64,000 nucleotides of DNA. Source: Bugula neritina. Taxonomy: Eukaryota > Bryozoa > Gymnolaemata > Cheilostomatida > Bugulidae. The stretch spans positions 26,424,504-26,488,503 of the forward strand of contig OZ037765.1 of the NCBI GenBank assembly GCA_964035545.1, read 5' to 3'. The translations under genes and the position numbers were made by a program. The notes beneath the pieces are model-generated. The model was not told where the DNA came from and did no database searches. It was given only the letters and a program-made list of their open reading frames with translations. Shown here in pieces: positions 1 to 13,879 of the stretch (positions are counted from its first letter, which is position 1; every line of letters begins with the position of its first letter).

Positions 1-462
1 AAAAGTCTAGAGTCTAAACCTCTAAATGGGTATTTATATTGTCAATATGTTGGCATAGCAACATTAGCTTTTCTTGCTAAAAGTTATATAAATAAATGCC
101 TCAAGTTTTCAAATATTTTGCTACATCCTTTTTTCCTCACAAATTATAGTTTATTTGTAGACAAATATATTTCTTTGCATTTGCCTTGCATTACTGTTTT
201 ACAAAAGTTATATATAACTTGAGTAGTTGCAAATCAGCTAAGAAGGAAAATATGCACCCACCTCAAAATATACGCTAAGAAAAATTTACAAAAAGTATAT
301 GTAGTGAATTTGATGAGGCAGAGAAATAGATTAACTTGTTCTAACTTGTGTCTACACATATTTGTATGCATTATTTAACCTCAAAATTTCCGACACCTCG
401 TATGATATATCTCTCTTCTACTCACTGAGGCGCTTGGTGAAGGGTTCAACTGCATGTTTTAG

Positions 463-3400
463 AATCTGCATTTTCTGATGACGAATCAGAAGAGGTGATG
501 GTTCGCTCAACATCTAATCGTAAAAGTAGCAGACGGCGGACCTCTAGTAGGTCAAGGTCACCGCGCAGAAACACCAAAGGGGCGAGTTTAGCCGGCTCAA
601 GCAAGCGTAGATCTGCTAGAGCCTTTGGCGATGAGGTTGATTCAGATTCTGTTGTGACTGAGTTTGCAGGCAGCAAGGCTGGCAGCAAGAAAGGCAGCAC
701 TTATGCCATATCTTCCGGGTTGGATAGTGAATCAGGTACTTAGAATACACCAGTCAGCGTAATCCGCCAGTCGGGGATGCCTGTAGCATTTAGAGATATG
801 ATTGATATGGGGGAGCAGTAGTTTAAGTATTGAGATTTTATTTAGTAGCATGTTAATAGGCCTTAAAATATCTATACAAGTTTGCCAGTGTTTCGGGGAT
901 TTGAATTTTTGTTTATGCTCCAATAAATAGGAGTTATTCTATCTTTGTGCATGTCCGTTCTCCTTTAAAAATTACCCATTTTCACTCCCTTACTAACATT
1001 TTGTCAAACCTCAATGTAAGTCTCGTTTCTTCTGCTTTCATGTAGACTCTCTACAAAAGTTGACCAATGAGAACACTAGGTATAACTCTGGAGGTATACC
1101 TTAACTCTGAGCTCTATATTATATATCATCTTGCTCCGCTCTGCTGTTTATTAGTTACAAACGCAGTCACTGCTTGTGTTTACCTTTTTTGTCCGCAATG
1201 GAGTAATTGATGCTGAGACATTGTCCTTTATTGATATCTTGTAAAAGGTTATGGCGTTTTTCAGAGCTGGTGACGGAGCGGTCTAGTACTGTAATAGATA
1301 CTGTGGCCACCGGAACACCTGTTACAGCCAAACTAGTTGGATGTGTTCTATTCATCTACGGGTGTACTAGTGAGTTATCCTCTCTCTATTGATATTGTTT
1401 TCAGATTCTCTTCATTTTCGTATGTTCTGGTATAATATTTTAGAGAAACTTATTCAACATAAAAAATAACCAGTTTCAGGATTATAATCCACTGTCTTGT
1501 ATGAACTTCATTATACCTGCGTGTTACACATGATCAAGTTGCTATAGTAATTATGATGTAGTTGGGCTAGGTTTGTGTTATGTTGGGATAGACTTCAGCC
1601 CTTAAGGGTGGTAGGTATCAGCTCCCTTATCACCCAGTATTCTGGTACCCTGTCTGGTGGAATCTTATGCTATGACTTGTTGATAGGAATATTGTTACAC
1701 CGTGTGTGGCACAACTTTGGTCTGCCCATCTACACAACTCTGCAGAGATATCTCCTCCTAGACACCTGGATCCTCTCCCGCAGGTTCATCTCTACACTCA
1801 GATCTCTCATCCTTGCCTTGCTGCTGCTGCTGATACCACTGGTGCTGCTGTCAGGCAGCGCATGCGGTCTCCACTATATGGGGTGGCTGAATATATCGCC
1901 TTGTGCTAAAGTAACCGGCGTATACTATGTAAGCAAACGGGTAAGTCATGGTGTACATTCTATCTCTCCATGCTATGCTACAGGTTTCGGAATAAACTGT
2001 CAAATTATGGTCACTGACCCCAATCCTGAATTTCTTCTTTAAAATTTGACTTCTTATTTTACAATGAAATAGTCATAATGTATAATATAATATCAAATCC
2101 ATCCCCATGGGCTACTCAAAAACTGAAAATTGTAGCCAAGATATTACTGCAGGTTGTCATACTACTTGCATCTAACTGGGCAGCCTTTATTTAATCATTT
2201 TAGTTTTTTATCCTTTAAAACACCGAGGCTTGTTTTCTTAAGTAACTGTCTAATCGTCTTCTATACGAAAATATTCATTTTGCTGACCAATTCATCACAT
2301 CATTCACACCTTGCTCACACCTGTTTCAGTCTGACATAAATACTCCTGGCATGTCTGATAAAATCAGAACCATGTTGAATGGCTGGTTCATGTGGAATGA
2401 GGGCCATCAGCCACCAGTTCCACCACCAGTTGGCGGGACTCCAGGTGTGGACTGGGAGGCGATTATTGACGCGAGAGTGACAGCCTTGAGAAGCTCTCTT
2501 GAGCTCAAATCAAACACAGAGGTGTGTGTAACTACATACGTTTCCGTGTCTATTACATTATGTGTATGTGTCGAGTTAAATGCATGATTACTGTAATGTT
2601 ACGTATAGTCTATTGCAAACTGTTTATGTGCCTTGTGGTTGCAGTTTTGGTTTTAAATCTTAATTTTCCTAGAAATATTCCTTACACCAAAAAATCGGAA
2701 AGCATTTTCTCACACACTGCTTTTGCAAGAGCACATAGTGAGAAAATAACTCTCTAACATTCAAATGCTTTACATAGGTTTCACTTTAACCACACTAATA
2801 AAATCAATTTGCTTGAAAAGCTCTACAAATAAACAATTAAAATTCTTCTGATTTTATCCAATTATAGCAATTGTAATATATAGGATCTATTTTTAACTTT
2901 AGATCTCAGTACAAAGACAAAGAAATACTGACCTTGAGACGGCCTTGAAAGCATTGACCCGTGATGTTGAGGAAGTAAAGATGAAGTTGTCATCTCTATC
3001 CGACATCACAGCTGAGCTAACCAACCTGAAGGCTAGATTAGCTCATCTCTCTGATCTCACAGATACGAAGGCAGACAGGCAGTCTATTACCAAGCTTCAG
3101 AATGACTTGAAGAAGCTGCAACTGAAACTTGGTGTATGTTGAACTTATTTACTAATGAGTTGTTATTGTTGGGTTTCTCTGTTCTCATTCACAAAGATGT
3201 GTGAAAAATTGGGGTTTCACATGCTTTAGAGAGAGCTGTTAAGTTTTATAGATGGTATAGAAACATTGGGTTGTTGCTGTGAGATGTAATACAACTTGTT
3301 AAATGCCTGGATTGTGCAACAGACTTTGGTTGTTAGGAAAACTTTATTTCGGTCACAGTAAGGCCAATAATTCACACGAGTTTGAGCTGTTTAATAGGTT

Positions 3401-6337
3401 ATGTTTAGTTACACTAAACTGTGTTTTTTCTTAGCAGTCCCTGATGAGTGAGTATGTTATTTAGTAGAATAAGTATGACATGTTAATTATACTTTTTATC
3501 TAATCCCTGTTTCCATGGCAACTGTTGGTTACAGGAAGTAGAGGTTGATGATGCAAAGGCTGAAGAATATGGTGTGCTGACATACTTGCAAACCGAGATT
3601 CATAATGTAAGCTATTTCTACTTTTGTCTACAACACAGCTATAATGTTTAAAAAAGCTGCAAGTATAATTTGTGCTTTCTCTCATCATATGATTTCATTT
3701 CTATATTGCTATATGTTAACTTGTAATGGTATATGTTAGCTTGCAGATGTTACTAAATATATTCTTGGAATTACCAATAAAGAACCAAAGGTAAAATTAC
3801 TTCACAGAGTAATGGTAGATTTTCAAATCTCCATTGTTGTGGTGTACGGATTGACAACCACTATGATAATCCATTATGATCATTTGTTTGTTACTTTCCT
3901 TAACCCAGTTAGGTTGGTTGTTGTAGTATTTGTAACTGCTTACAAGGTTTTAAAATTATTCCTATAAAATAATTGTGTTTTTTAATTGCGGCTAAACTTT
4001 TGAACTTCCGTTCTGCTACTTTCTTAATGAAAGCACAATGCAATTTTAAATAGACACTTCAGCAGTTTCGTGTGACATCATGCAGCTCACCTTACACAAG
4101 AGTTTTGTGGTGTTGTAGTTGAGGAAAGTAGTTGATAAGCAGAAGGAGGTGGTGGTGCCGGATGTATGTCCTGGCTCAGCATGTATCTGCGAGAATGAAC
4201 TGGGGCTAAGACTGAGGGCATTGCATGATCAGCTGCTGAAGGAATTGAATGAGAAAGGCGGTACTACTGTCTATGTGACACCTGATAATTCTACTGGCAT
4301 CAGTGAACAGGTTATCATTTTTTTTGTAATTTTTATATTCGATTGCATTTTATTTTGTATACTTTGACGTATCTTCACATATTTCATGGCTTTTATAAAC
4401 CAGTTAAAACGTCTTTATTCTGCACATGTTATAAAGTCTCATGCATGGCCGGTTTATTAAAAGCATACTATTTTATTTTTATTAATAATTTTATTGTAGT
4501 TTGTGAAACAACTAATACAGGATGAGCTGGACATTTTCTCTGCTGATAAAACAGGAATGCCTGATTTTGCATTACAGTCTATGGGTAGGTTAGCAGTAGC
4601 AATGCTAGTCTAAACTGTAAACAAACTTGCTTTTAGTAATTGGTGTTTTAGTGGCATCTGACAGCTGGAAATATTATTTATTGTTTTTACAATTCTCTTT
4701 TTATATTATAAATTATTCTGTGCATGAAATAGTTCTTCAAATTCTTTAAGTACATGCAGATGCTGGTAGTATGGCAAATGTAATGTTTATTTAAGGAAAT
4801 ATTTTAGTTTGACAGTTGGATACTTTTTTTGTATCAGAATTTGTCTTTTTGGCTTGTACTTGCAATATTTTAAAACCATTATGCACACATAGTAGCTTCA
4901 GAGGTGGGGTGTGAAGACGATGATTATTTGTTTGCAAAATGTGTAAATACCATGTATAAAGTGTTGTGCTTACACTCGCGTTCAGCAGTTTACTCCATCA
5001 TTTGTAGAGTAGAATGGTAAATGAGGATAGTGGTTATTTAATTTTTAGTATTGTTTATTTATTAAGCAATTAGTTTTTTGAGAATAACTTGGTAATGTTT
5101 GGCAACTGTTGTCAGGTGCCCAGGTGCTGAGTACAAGGTGCTCGCAGACTTATTATCAAGATACTGGACTCATGACATACTTTGGATTGCCATTATACCA
5201 CTTGCACAAGGATCCTAGCATAGTTATACAAGTTAGTCTAATTTGTATATAGTCTATTTTTATTTTGTGAATTTCTTCTTTCAACCCTCTCGTTATTTAC
5301 AATGTCCACTACATTTCAGATTACAAGATAACCTCTAAGACTTTATTTATAAGTTTCTTGTGATGAAACATGTTGGTATTATAAATACTGTGGCATGTCT
5401 AATAAGTGACGTATGCTGTTACAGCCTGGAGTGACACCAGGTGAATGCTGGTGCTTCCACGGTCAGTCAGGCTACATGGTTATAGAGTTAGCAGAGAGTG
5501 TGCAGTTCAACTCATTCTCTTTGGAGCATATTTCAGCTAAACAATCTGTATCTGGTGAAATATTAAGTGCTCCTCGGGATCTAGAGGTCTATGTAAGTTA
5601 CACAACCTCTAAATTCTTAGACTACTGTTCCTGTATATGTGAAACAACTGTGTTTTACTTTGTTATTCAAAATCTGAAAACAGCTTTTATTAAATACTTT
5701 ACATATGAATATATTGTCTTATGATGTTCTCTGAAGGGTTTGAGATCCGAGTTGGATACAGAAGGCCGGAGAATTGGAGGTTGGAGGTACGAGAACACTG
5801 GGCCTCGTTTACAGTTCTTTCCTGTTCAGGTAATAACACTGTTCATTTAAATATCTATTTTTATAATTGCGGCTTAACTTTCCATGATTTCCCATTCTTC
5901 GAGTCATGTATAGCAACAATGTTCATAAAAAATATTTATGATTTGTGATTGTATTGAAAAACATGCTCGAGGTGAAAAGTTGTCTTCTTTTTATAGTATA
6001 TCCACTAAATTGATAATCATCTGGATACTAACTTTTTATTATTGAAGCTTTTAGACTTTTTTATTTTTATCTAGCTAATCTATTAGTCGTGTTGTATTTT
6101 AGAATTTAACTGTGAAATATGTGATATGAGATTCAACTTGGTGAAATTATCATAAAAATTTCAAATTTTTCAACCACTTCTGTTTATTTTTTCTCCAAGT
6201 TCTTTGGCTTTATCTTATAGGACACCAACATACCAGGATTCCCTATAGTGGAGCTAAGAATATTGAACAACTGGGGGAAAAAAGAATTTACCTGCCTCTA
6301 TCGATTCAGAGTTCACGGAAAATTAGCCCCAAAGTAA
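463..6337 (+). CDS. SUN-domain nuclear envelope protein (SUN1/SUN2 type), 5' end outside window
   Basis: SUN proteins sit in the inner nuclear membrane and bind KASH peptides in the perinuclear space, forming the LINC bridge. Exons read: 463-735, 1265-1369, about 1615-1940, 2330-2521, 2903-3133, 3535-3606, 3740-3790, 4119-4310, 4500-4584, 5116-5231, 5425-5592, 5737-5829, 6221-6337. All join in phase and give about 673 codons to a TAA at 6335. The order is a basic Ser/Arg-rich nucleoplasmic segment (first exon), a strongly hydrophobic transmembrane stretch (about 1800-1860), coiled-coil-like luminal sequence (2903-4310), then the SUN domain over the last five exons. SUN hallmarks seen are CWCFHG, the YENTG and FPVQ segments, and NNWG near the end. 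The first exon starts in mid-codon, so at least one exon lies upstream. The acceptor of the transmembrane exon is uncertain (1615 or 1687). SUN1 versus SUN2 orthology cannot be decided. Confidence 0.9.
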
Positions 6338-6831
6338 TAGGGCTTAACTCCTAACTTCAGAATTTGCATATTATAAACTAGAACATCTGTATTATATGAA
6401 TTTAATATTTTGGATCTCGAAAATTAGGCAGTAGGTCGTGTGCCATTTTCATTACTTAATCGAACTTAGCTTTCTGTGATAATGTTCTGTAATATTTTTG
6501 GTATTAACATGTATGTACATTGTAATATAGCAAAACAGTTAGTATTTATCACATGGTTGGTGTAGTTCAAAATATTTAAGCAGATACCAGCTTTTGTGTT
6601 GTATAAAATTTATGAATTATATTATTAATTTAGTCTGTAGACTCATTTCCAACTGCATGACTGCAGAGCTTGGCTTATTTAAATTAAAATGTGTATATTT
6701 CTTTTTCAAATACATTTTACATTTCAAAAGACAATAGGATGTATCAGCTAAAATAAATAACTTAATGTTTTGGTCCTTGTGTATAAAATTAATTCAATAG
6801 AATAATGCACCATTTGAACTAAAATTTTCTG

Positions 6832-6837
6832 AATAAA
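6832..6837 (+). promoter_or_regulatory. Candidate poly(A) signal for the SUN gene
   Basis: AATAAA lies about 495 bp after the SUN stop codon; another AATAAA is at 6752-6757. Both sit in the roughly 600-bp gap before the stop codon of the convergent TAPT1 gene. Which one is used cannot be seen from sequence. Confidence 0.35.
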
Positions 6838-6933
6838 ATCAATGAATAATAATAACAAAATATAGTAATCTTGTAATCATACATTGTATATAGACTAGCG
6901 AGACCTGAAATTGGGAGTTTTCAGCACATAAGA

Positions 6934-9900
6934 TTAGGACTTTTTGTGAAAATGGTAGTTGTTCTCACATCGCAGTAGATCTTCATCGATACCTGCCAAG
7001 ATACACAATACTGAAATAAAGAATTTCAGGCAACTTAAAATATCATAAAACTTATCAGATAGTAGCTTGGTAGAGAAACGCTCAAACTTTGGACCAACTC
7101 TACAGCCTAACTTGTTCAGCTAATTAATAAGCTTGTTTCAAAGCTTGAAAATCAGTCGGTCAAAGTATACTTAAATTTTTAGAGTTATAAGATAAGATAT
7201 ATAATATTTCACTCTGATTATAAATCAATTATTCAATATAATAAAAGTATTCAAAGTAAATTTTATCAGTAAGAATTAAATAACACATTTCTGTTTCATT
7301 ATTATTACTTAAATTCCTTATTATTACTTATATTATTTTTACTTGACTTGACTGAAAGCTACGACTTTTTATGATCAGTTATTGACCAGAATTGATTTTG
7401 AGTTAGCTCAGAGAGACAGCAATACTTGGTGAAATTGAATTGACATCTATCTAATATTGATATAACAGAATTTAATCCAAATTAATAATATACTGACCAC
7501 TTTTATGCCGTGTTCTTCTAGACATTTTGGCTTGCTGCTGATGATAGTCACGGTAATAATCAATTGCCCAGCTGTACACTACAACTCCTATGGCCACTTT
7601 AGCAATGAGTAGACTGCAGAAAATAACCATAATAATATATAAAGCATAGGTGTCATGACTTCACCAGTATTACATAAAGAAAGCCAATGTTTAATAACGT
7701 AGTTATTGCATCTCCAAGCATTTTGCTGTACACAAGAGGTAGAGATGACTAAAAGATTTAGGCTACCATAAGAAAGAAAGTACAAATGATATTGGTGTAT
7801 CATTATTGTATTATACCATAACATAGTCTAAGTAAGTCATGCAATGTTATACAAGTATAAATGTAGAAAATAATGATATATATATTATCAATTAGTAATA
7901 TTTGCAGTATTTTTTAGTTGCTGTGAAACATATGGAAGAAGTTAATATTGAATAATTACTAACCACAAAAATCCAAGAGCAATGTTGACAACAGCCAATA
8001 CACTTTCAATTTTGAAGCACTTGATTGCCACTTTGATTAGAACACAGGCTACGGGTAGAGGAGTCAGTCCAAGCCTACGAGCTACCTGGTCCGACACATC
8101 TGAAAACGCCTGCAAATACAAAATCATTTTAACCATTGATGGTTTAATTATAGTTAACGATGTTACTCATATCGCAGCATCACTATAATATATTATAGTT
8201 AATCTAAATAATGGATAAAAGTTTGAATTTAAAATCATCAATTATATAAACTACAATTTGAACTGGATACAAGTTATTTTGACTCAAACATTAAATATTA
8301 TGCAGACTCCATAACTTGGGATGTAGTAATTTCAATTAGTTTGCTAAATTAGCTTACTTGACTTTACAATTTCCAAGGACTAGACTGTCTATTACTGAGC
8401 TTTTGAAATTGAAACAAGTCAAAATTTGACAATAGATAATTTTTGTTTTAGACTTTCACCCCATATCTAAATTATATCTTTCCAATTAAATAGGATTCTA
8501 AATAAAAAATATACTAACCTAATGGACTGCTAACTGAACTCAAAAGATTTAATTACTGTACTTGAAAACATTCTTTGCTAACATAAAAAAAACCTTCATT
8601 TACTGCACAACCTAACAGTCTAACAAAAAAAGTTTTCTCCTCTAACCTTCTTCAACAAATATAACACACAGGATAATGTTATTATAATACTGTAATTTCT
8701 AGTTTCCCTAGACAGCAGAATAAATATTATTTAGAGTCCTATATATATAGCACAACTCACGTTTTTCTTTCTGCTGTTAATAACATCATTGGCCAGCAAG
8801 GCAGTGTACTCTTTGTAGACCTTAGCAGGTATATTGTTGAACTTAGTAATGAAAGCATGTTTAACTCCATCCACAATCACCTCACTGGCTAGTAGCATCG
8901 CTATGTACGGGATCAGCTGGATAAACTTCACTGGAGAGAACAAGAGTACCCGTAACTTACTGTCACATGTCTTTAAGCAACATACACACATGATAAACAG
9001 GCTTATATTTCCACAACAGATAAGAGAAACACACCTATATCCCAGTTGAAGTCAGTCATATTCCGCATGCAGACTACGATTATCAGCGCTTGAAAGTGGA
9101 ACCTTTCTCTCACATCGCTACAGGACATTTGAAATAGATTTGTTTTTTCAAACTTCTTGAACACACCTCCTTTCAGTTCAACAGCCTAGAATTATAACAT
9201 CTAATACACAAACACACAGAAGGCTATAACATATAGAATCAATTAAATTAAAGTATGCTTACTTGAAACAAGAACTAAAAATAATTCTTCTATTAAAGTT
9301 CCCATTATAATACAAATTCAAACTTTTAAAAATCTCACAGCTACAACTCAGCAACTTACATTGTTGGAAATAAGGATGCTCAGCATTGCCGGGTTGTGGG
9401 AATTGAAGGCTACATTGAGAGCTGAGGCTTGGAAGAGCACCAATGTTGAATGTAAAACTATTCACAAGCTAAGGAAATAACGCATCTCAAAACATGGTAA
9501 ATGTTGGTAATAATTAAATTTACTAACTGTTTATTATAGCAAAAGCTGAGAAAAAAGTTTTTAAAACAGTGAAAGAGGTTTCAAAAAGTTAAATATTCAA
9601 ATTCAAAGTAAATAGATATAAAAGCATTACTTATAAACAAAATATAAGTAGTTGTTAAGGCAAGTGATGCTCAAAGGATACCAACATAAATGACTGCTGT
9701 GACAAGATACATGACAACACCAGTTCTTCGTCTCTTGGGGTCAGCAACCGTCCACATTAGGGCATCAAGAATGTCTTGACCAAACGAGGAGAGAAGCTTG
9801 TCTCCTATCTAACAACGCAGTAACACCATTTAAATACTATGACATATAATAAAACTCATGATAACATAACCTATAATATTATTTTAGACTGCTTTTAGAC

Positions 9901-12707
9901 TTCCTGCAAGTAGTAGTTTATTCACGGATTGTACTTGTAGGAATGTCTGAGAATGAGTAATGGTAAATGACTCAGATGTAAGTATAGTCCATAATAGCTT
10001 CACTTTTCACCAAAAGGTTGACGGTTTTTTAACTTATTGACAGCTGATTTAATTTATTGAATTTATTTTGAATATATGGGGGAATATTAAAATTAAATTG
10101 TTTATGCAGAACACACGACTTAATCATTCATTTAATTTGGTGGCAGTCATAAACGCAGAAATTCAGAAGTACCTTAAATTCTAGTAACAAAATGTTTTCG
10201 TCAATATATTTCAGAACAACATTGAAGGCTATATTATAGATATAACTATCTACTTACATCCAGTAGGTTAAAGATTATATACAACTTGATAAGAGCTTGT
10301 CCCCTGATTAAATGATATAGAACGGAAGCATCAACATATTGCATCATCAAACATCCAATAAACAGTATAACTCCTTTAGCCAGATCACACTTCTGAGACG
10401 CTGATAAGTACCACCTACAGTATTGTAAGACACTGCATTTTCTCATCAACAATTTACTAGTAGAAGTAAACAAGTATGATGGTTGCTAGGAACTATAGTC
10501 TGAATTTCTCCTACAACTTCAGCGCACACAAAAATCATCCCTAAATATTAAACTGCGTTTGATAGGGCTTATGATAAACACTAATGATTATTTCTGTTGT
10601 ATATGAAATATACTCATTGCAAATAGATACATCGTTGAGAGAAAATTTAGGTACCCAATTGCATAAAATGATGTATTCTCCTTGATTACATCCAATCTAG
10701 TAAATAGAAATAAATAAATATACTACTTACTGAGGTATAAACAGAGTCCATGGCCTGGCCAGTAATTTCAACATAATTATCAACAATCTTAGCGGGAGGA
10801 ATGTAAATATGAAAAGGAAAGAGTCGATGCACTGCAGGAATCCATAGAACAAAAACTACAACAGAAAAACATTTAATTGGTTATTAAAAAATGCACACAT
10901 CACAAATAGCCGCTTCCAATAAAGCAGCAATAGTAGTGTCACAGTGACTTCTTACACCAAATTAGTAATATTTAAGATGTTGATGGTCAACAGAATATGA
11001 ATAACAAAATCGCAACTGTGCTAACCATCAATGATTATCAGAACTCTATGAAAAAACCGCAGAGTTACAGTGGATTCAATTTGAATGATTCCGTATGAAG
11101 TGACTGATAATTTACCTTTTCACATTCCCAAGGAATTCGAAGAAACACATACACTCTCTGTCTCTTAATATTGAAGACAGCCTCATTCTCATCAGGTTCG
11201 TAACCTCTCGACAGCTCTGACCAAAAATAGCTGGCAAAACCCTCTGGTTTATCTAAATTATTAAAGCAGAAGCCATGCACATAAAATATGCATATAATAC
11301 AAATTAAAATATAAAAAGTATATCAAACGAATAAACATTTAAAGTAGTTCAGGCTGTTCATAATTAATTTCGGACTGAATAGGTCAAATTAATTGAACTA
11401 CGGTACTTAAAAACAGACTCAGAATGCTGATATAGTACTGGTAGTCTTTATAGTCTTCCTAAAAATCCCCTAAATAATTTACATGACTAGTCACAACTAA
11501 GTTAACTACACATAATCACTTAATGCATAATAAATTACAATTCATACTCACTCTCATCAGCCCGATCCCCATCATAATTTCTTTCAGAACTAGAATCGAA
11601 TTCTACTTCATTCCTGTGTTGAGCCGAGTTTATTTTCACAAGGGTATGCAGATCTTCCTCTTCTTTTGCATGCTCAGCAGATTCACTCCTGCAACTAGTA
11701 GATGATGAGTCACAGGTATTGACTGATCCAGTTATTAGTCGCTTGCTGTGATCTTCATTCAATCGCGCAGCACTGCAACTTTCTTTTTCAGAATTGATAT
11801 CACTTTCATTTGGAGATTCAAAGTCAAAAGGGTGCGCACCATCAAATGTGCCATCTCCATCAGGGGCATTCAAAATTTTTTGATGTTTATCGTAATTTTG
11901 ATTTCGTAATAACGGACTTGCATATCTACCTTCACTTTTACTATTTCGAATTTTGCTTTGATACTGATTTTCACCCTGGCCTTTAGATAGCAATTCTGTT
12001 TCTTGATATACTCTTTTATTTGTGCGATCAGTGTTTTCCCCATCAACTAAATTCATAGTCAACTTAAATGATGATGTACGCTCACTGATATTACTTGGAG
12101 TTGCTTGTAGTCTATTAGAAAAAGTAAGTTCGTTGCATTTTTTAGAACTATCGCGCTCGCTTTTAAATTGCGATGGAGTAAGAGAGTCACTAGTTTCAAA
12201 ATATGCTTCTGTGTTGAAAGCTGGGCCTAATTTCGTTTCAGTTTCTCCTTCACCTCGTCTAACGGACTGATCTGTAGAATCCTTTGATAGCTCAAATTGT
12301 GGTTGTCTTTGGAATTTGAGTGATGGGGATGTTTTTCTCAGTTTAGATCTAGGAACAGGAGAGTTTGAATTGGAAATCAAAGTATAACTACTACTAGAAG
12401 TAGATGAGTTTGTATTTGCTTTCCCGCCAATAGTACTAGTAGTAGTAGTAGTAGGAGACTGAACTTTTGAATCCTGAGCACTAGCATCGACAGCTGCTGT
12501 TCCATTACTACTTACACTATCTAAATCTTTCACAGTCATATTGCGATGCCGATTGTCATTAGTCTTAGACTTTGCCTCACAGTACGAATCACAGTCAGAG
12601 TCAGTTTCACGGTCAAGGTTGCTCCTAGGGCTAGTGTTAGACAATGACATATGGCTTACCTTACTGTCACCTTTAGGGTGTATGCTTTTAGTAAAAATTT
12701 GACTCAT
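6934..12707 (-). CDS. TAPT1: TAPT1 (transmembrane anterior posterior transformation protein 1), complete
   Basis: TAPT1 is a multi-pass membrane protein linked in vertebrates to ciliogenesis, secretory traffic and axial patterning. Exons (transcription order): 12707-11552, 11252-11116, 10855-10731, 10414-10258, 9808-9682, 9457-9360, 9185-9035, 8930-8761, 8109-7964, 7613-7498, 6992-6934. They total 2442 nt, i.e. 813 residues plus stop, with consistent phases. Recognisable blocks are SELSRGY and RVYVFLRIP (exon 2), FIFTFLPLR (exon 3), YHLIRGQALIKLYIIFNLL (exon 4), SSFGQDILDAL (exon 5), LNVAFNSH (exon 6), KKFEKTNLFQM (exon 7), VKHAFITKFN (exon 8) and VARRLGLTPLP (exon 9). Exon 1 encodes about 385 residues of Ser/Thr/Asn-rich, probably disordered sequence, longer than I recall for vertebrate TAPT1. 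The start is the ATG at 12707; upstream non-coding exons cannot be excluded. Confidence 0.95.
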
Positions 12708-13879
12708 GTTTTTGACCGCTTTTCATAGTGTTTAAGTTGTGTAAAATCTATTGTACAAAAATGACATGCTTAATTTCAATAGTTGCACTGACTAGTCATT
12801 GTTCGCAATCATTAGGTATATAATGGTTTTTACTTTGTGTGGCACTTTAATTTTTCAGCCTCTGCAAGGTAAGAGTTTATCAATTACAGGAAACGTCAGC
12901 GTTGCTAAGCAAGTTGATGCTTTCTCCAATTCTAGTATCCGCCGTCCGTATGCTGATCATCATAATGTAATTACATAATCAGTATTAGAGGACCCTATTT
13001 GACCCCATATAATTTAATTGTTGGTAATAATAAGAGTTTGAAACGTAAGCCAAAATTAATATCTTGTTAAACTTTTTTCTTAGATACTTTCCAGACAGCT
13101 GTACCAATTGAACCTAGATACCTAATATAAATAATAATTTAAGATAACCAGTATTGTGAGAAGAAGTAATGTCAATAATAATATAATTATGTTTACTATT
13201 TATTGTTAAAAATTAGTACTATATTTGAGATTTTTAATACCTGTATTGTTATATCATTTTAAATAAATTGCAAAGTAATGTATAATTGAAAAATAAAATG
13301 CTATCTCTTTGTTAAAATGAACATAAATATTACAAATATGTAGGTAATAAATTTATTATGACTATGATGATGATGGTGTCATTTTTATTAAAGGTTTACT
13401 ATACAGACTATAGTAAGCGTAACAGAATGAAAATGATTGTCATTAATGAGCATTATATTTGTGTATGCATCATACTTGTGTATGCATATTTGATATTAGG
13501 TATAATGTTATTCTAAAGAATTTGAATGAATGACTAGATGGCTCAATAAAATGAAAATAGAACATATAACACTGTAATAAGAAAATTTTAAGGATTTTTT
13601 CTTGTTTGCAAGTTGTAAGTTATTATTATAACACTTACACTTTAACTTTATTCATTTTGGTAAAGCCACTTGGACAAGAATTTAAACTTATGTTAGTTTA
13701 GGGTTGGCAGCAAATTATTCATAGCATTTCTTTACACAATTTTGTCTATAATAATCACCTACAATAATTAGAGATTATGTAATTTGGGTTTTCACAAAAT
13801 AATGATAATATAGTATCAAGACTAACAAAGTGCACTTCTATTGATAATTTACAGGTACCTAAAAGATCAATTCAGCAAA
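12708..13879. other. Divergent intergenic region (TAPT1 / unknown gene)
   Basis: About 1.17 kb separates the divergent TAPT1 start codon (12707) from the start codon of the + strand gene (13880). It is AT-rich and I see no convincing open frame. Both promoters and 5' UTRs presumably lie here. No clear TATA box or motif could be assigned. Confidence 0.5.

Noticed and set aside
12022-12270. 82-codon + strand frame opposite TAPT1 exon 1
   Set aside because: It is a shadow of the Ser-rich coding exon on the other strand, with no splice or start context.
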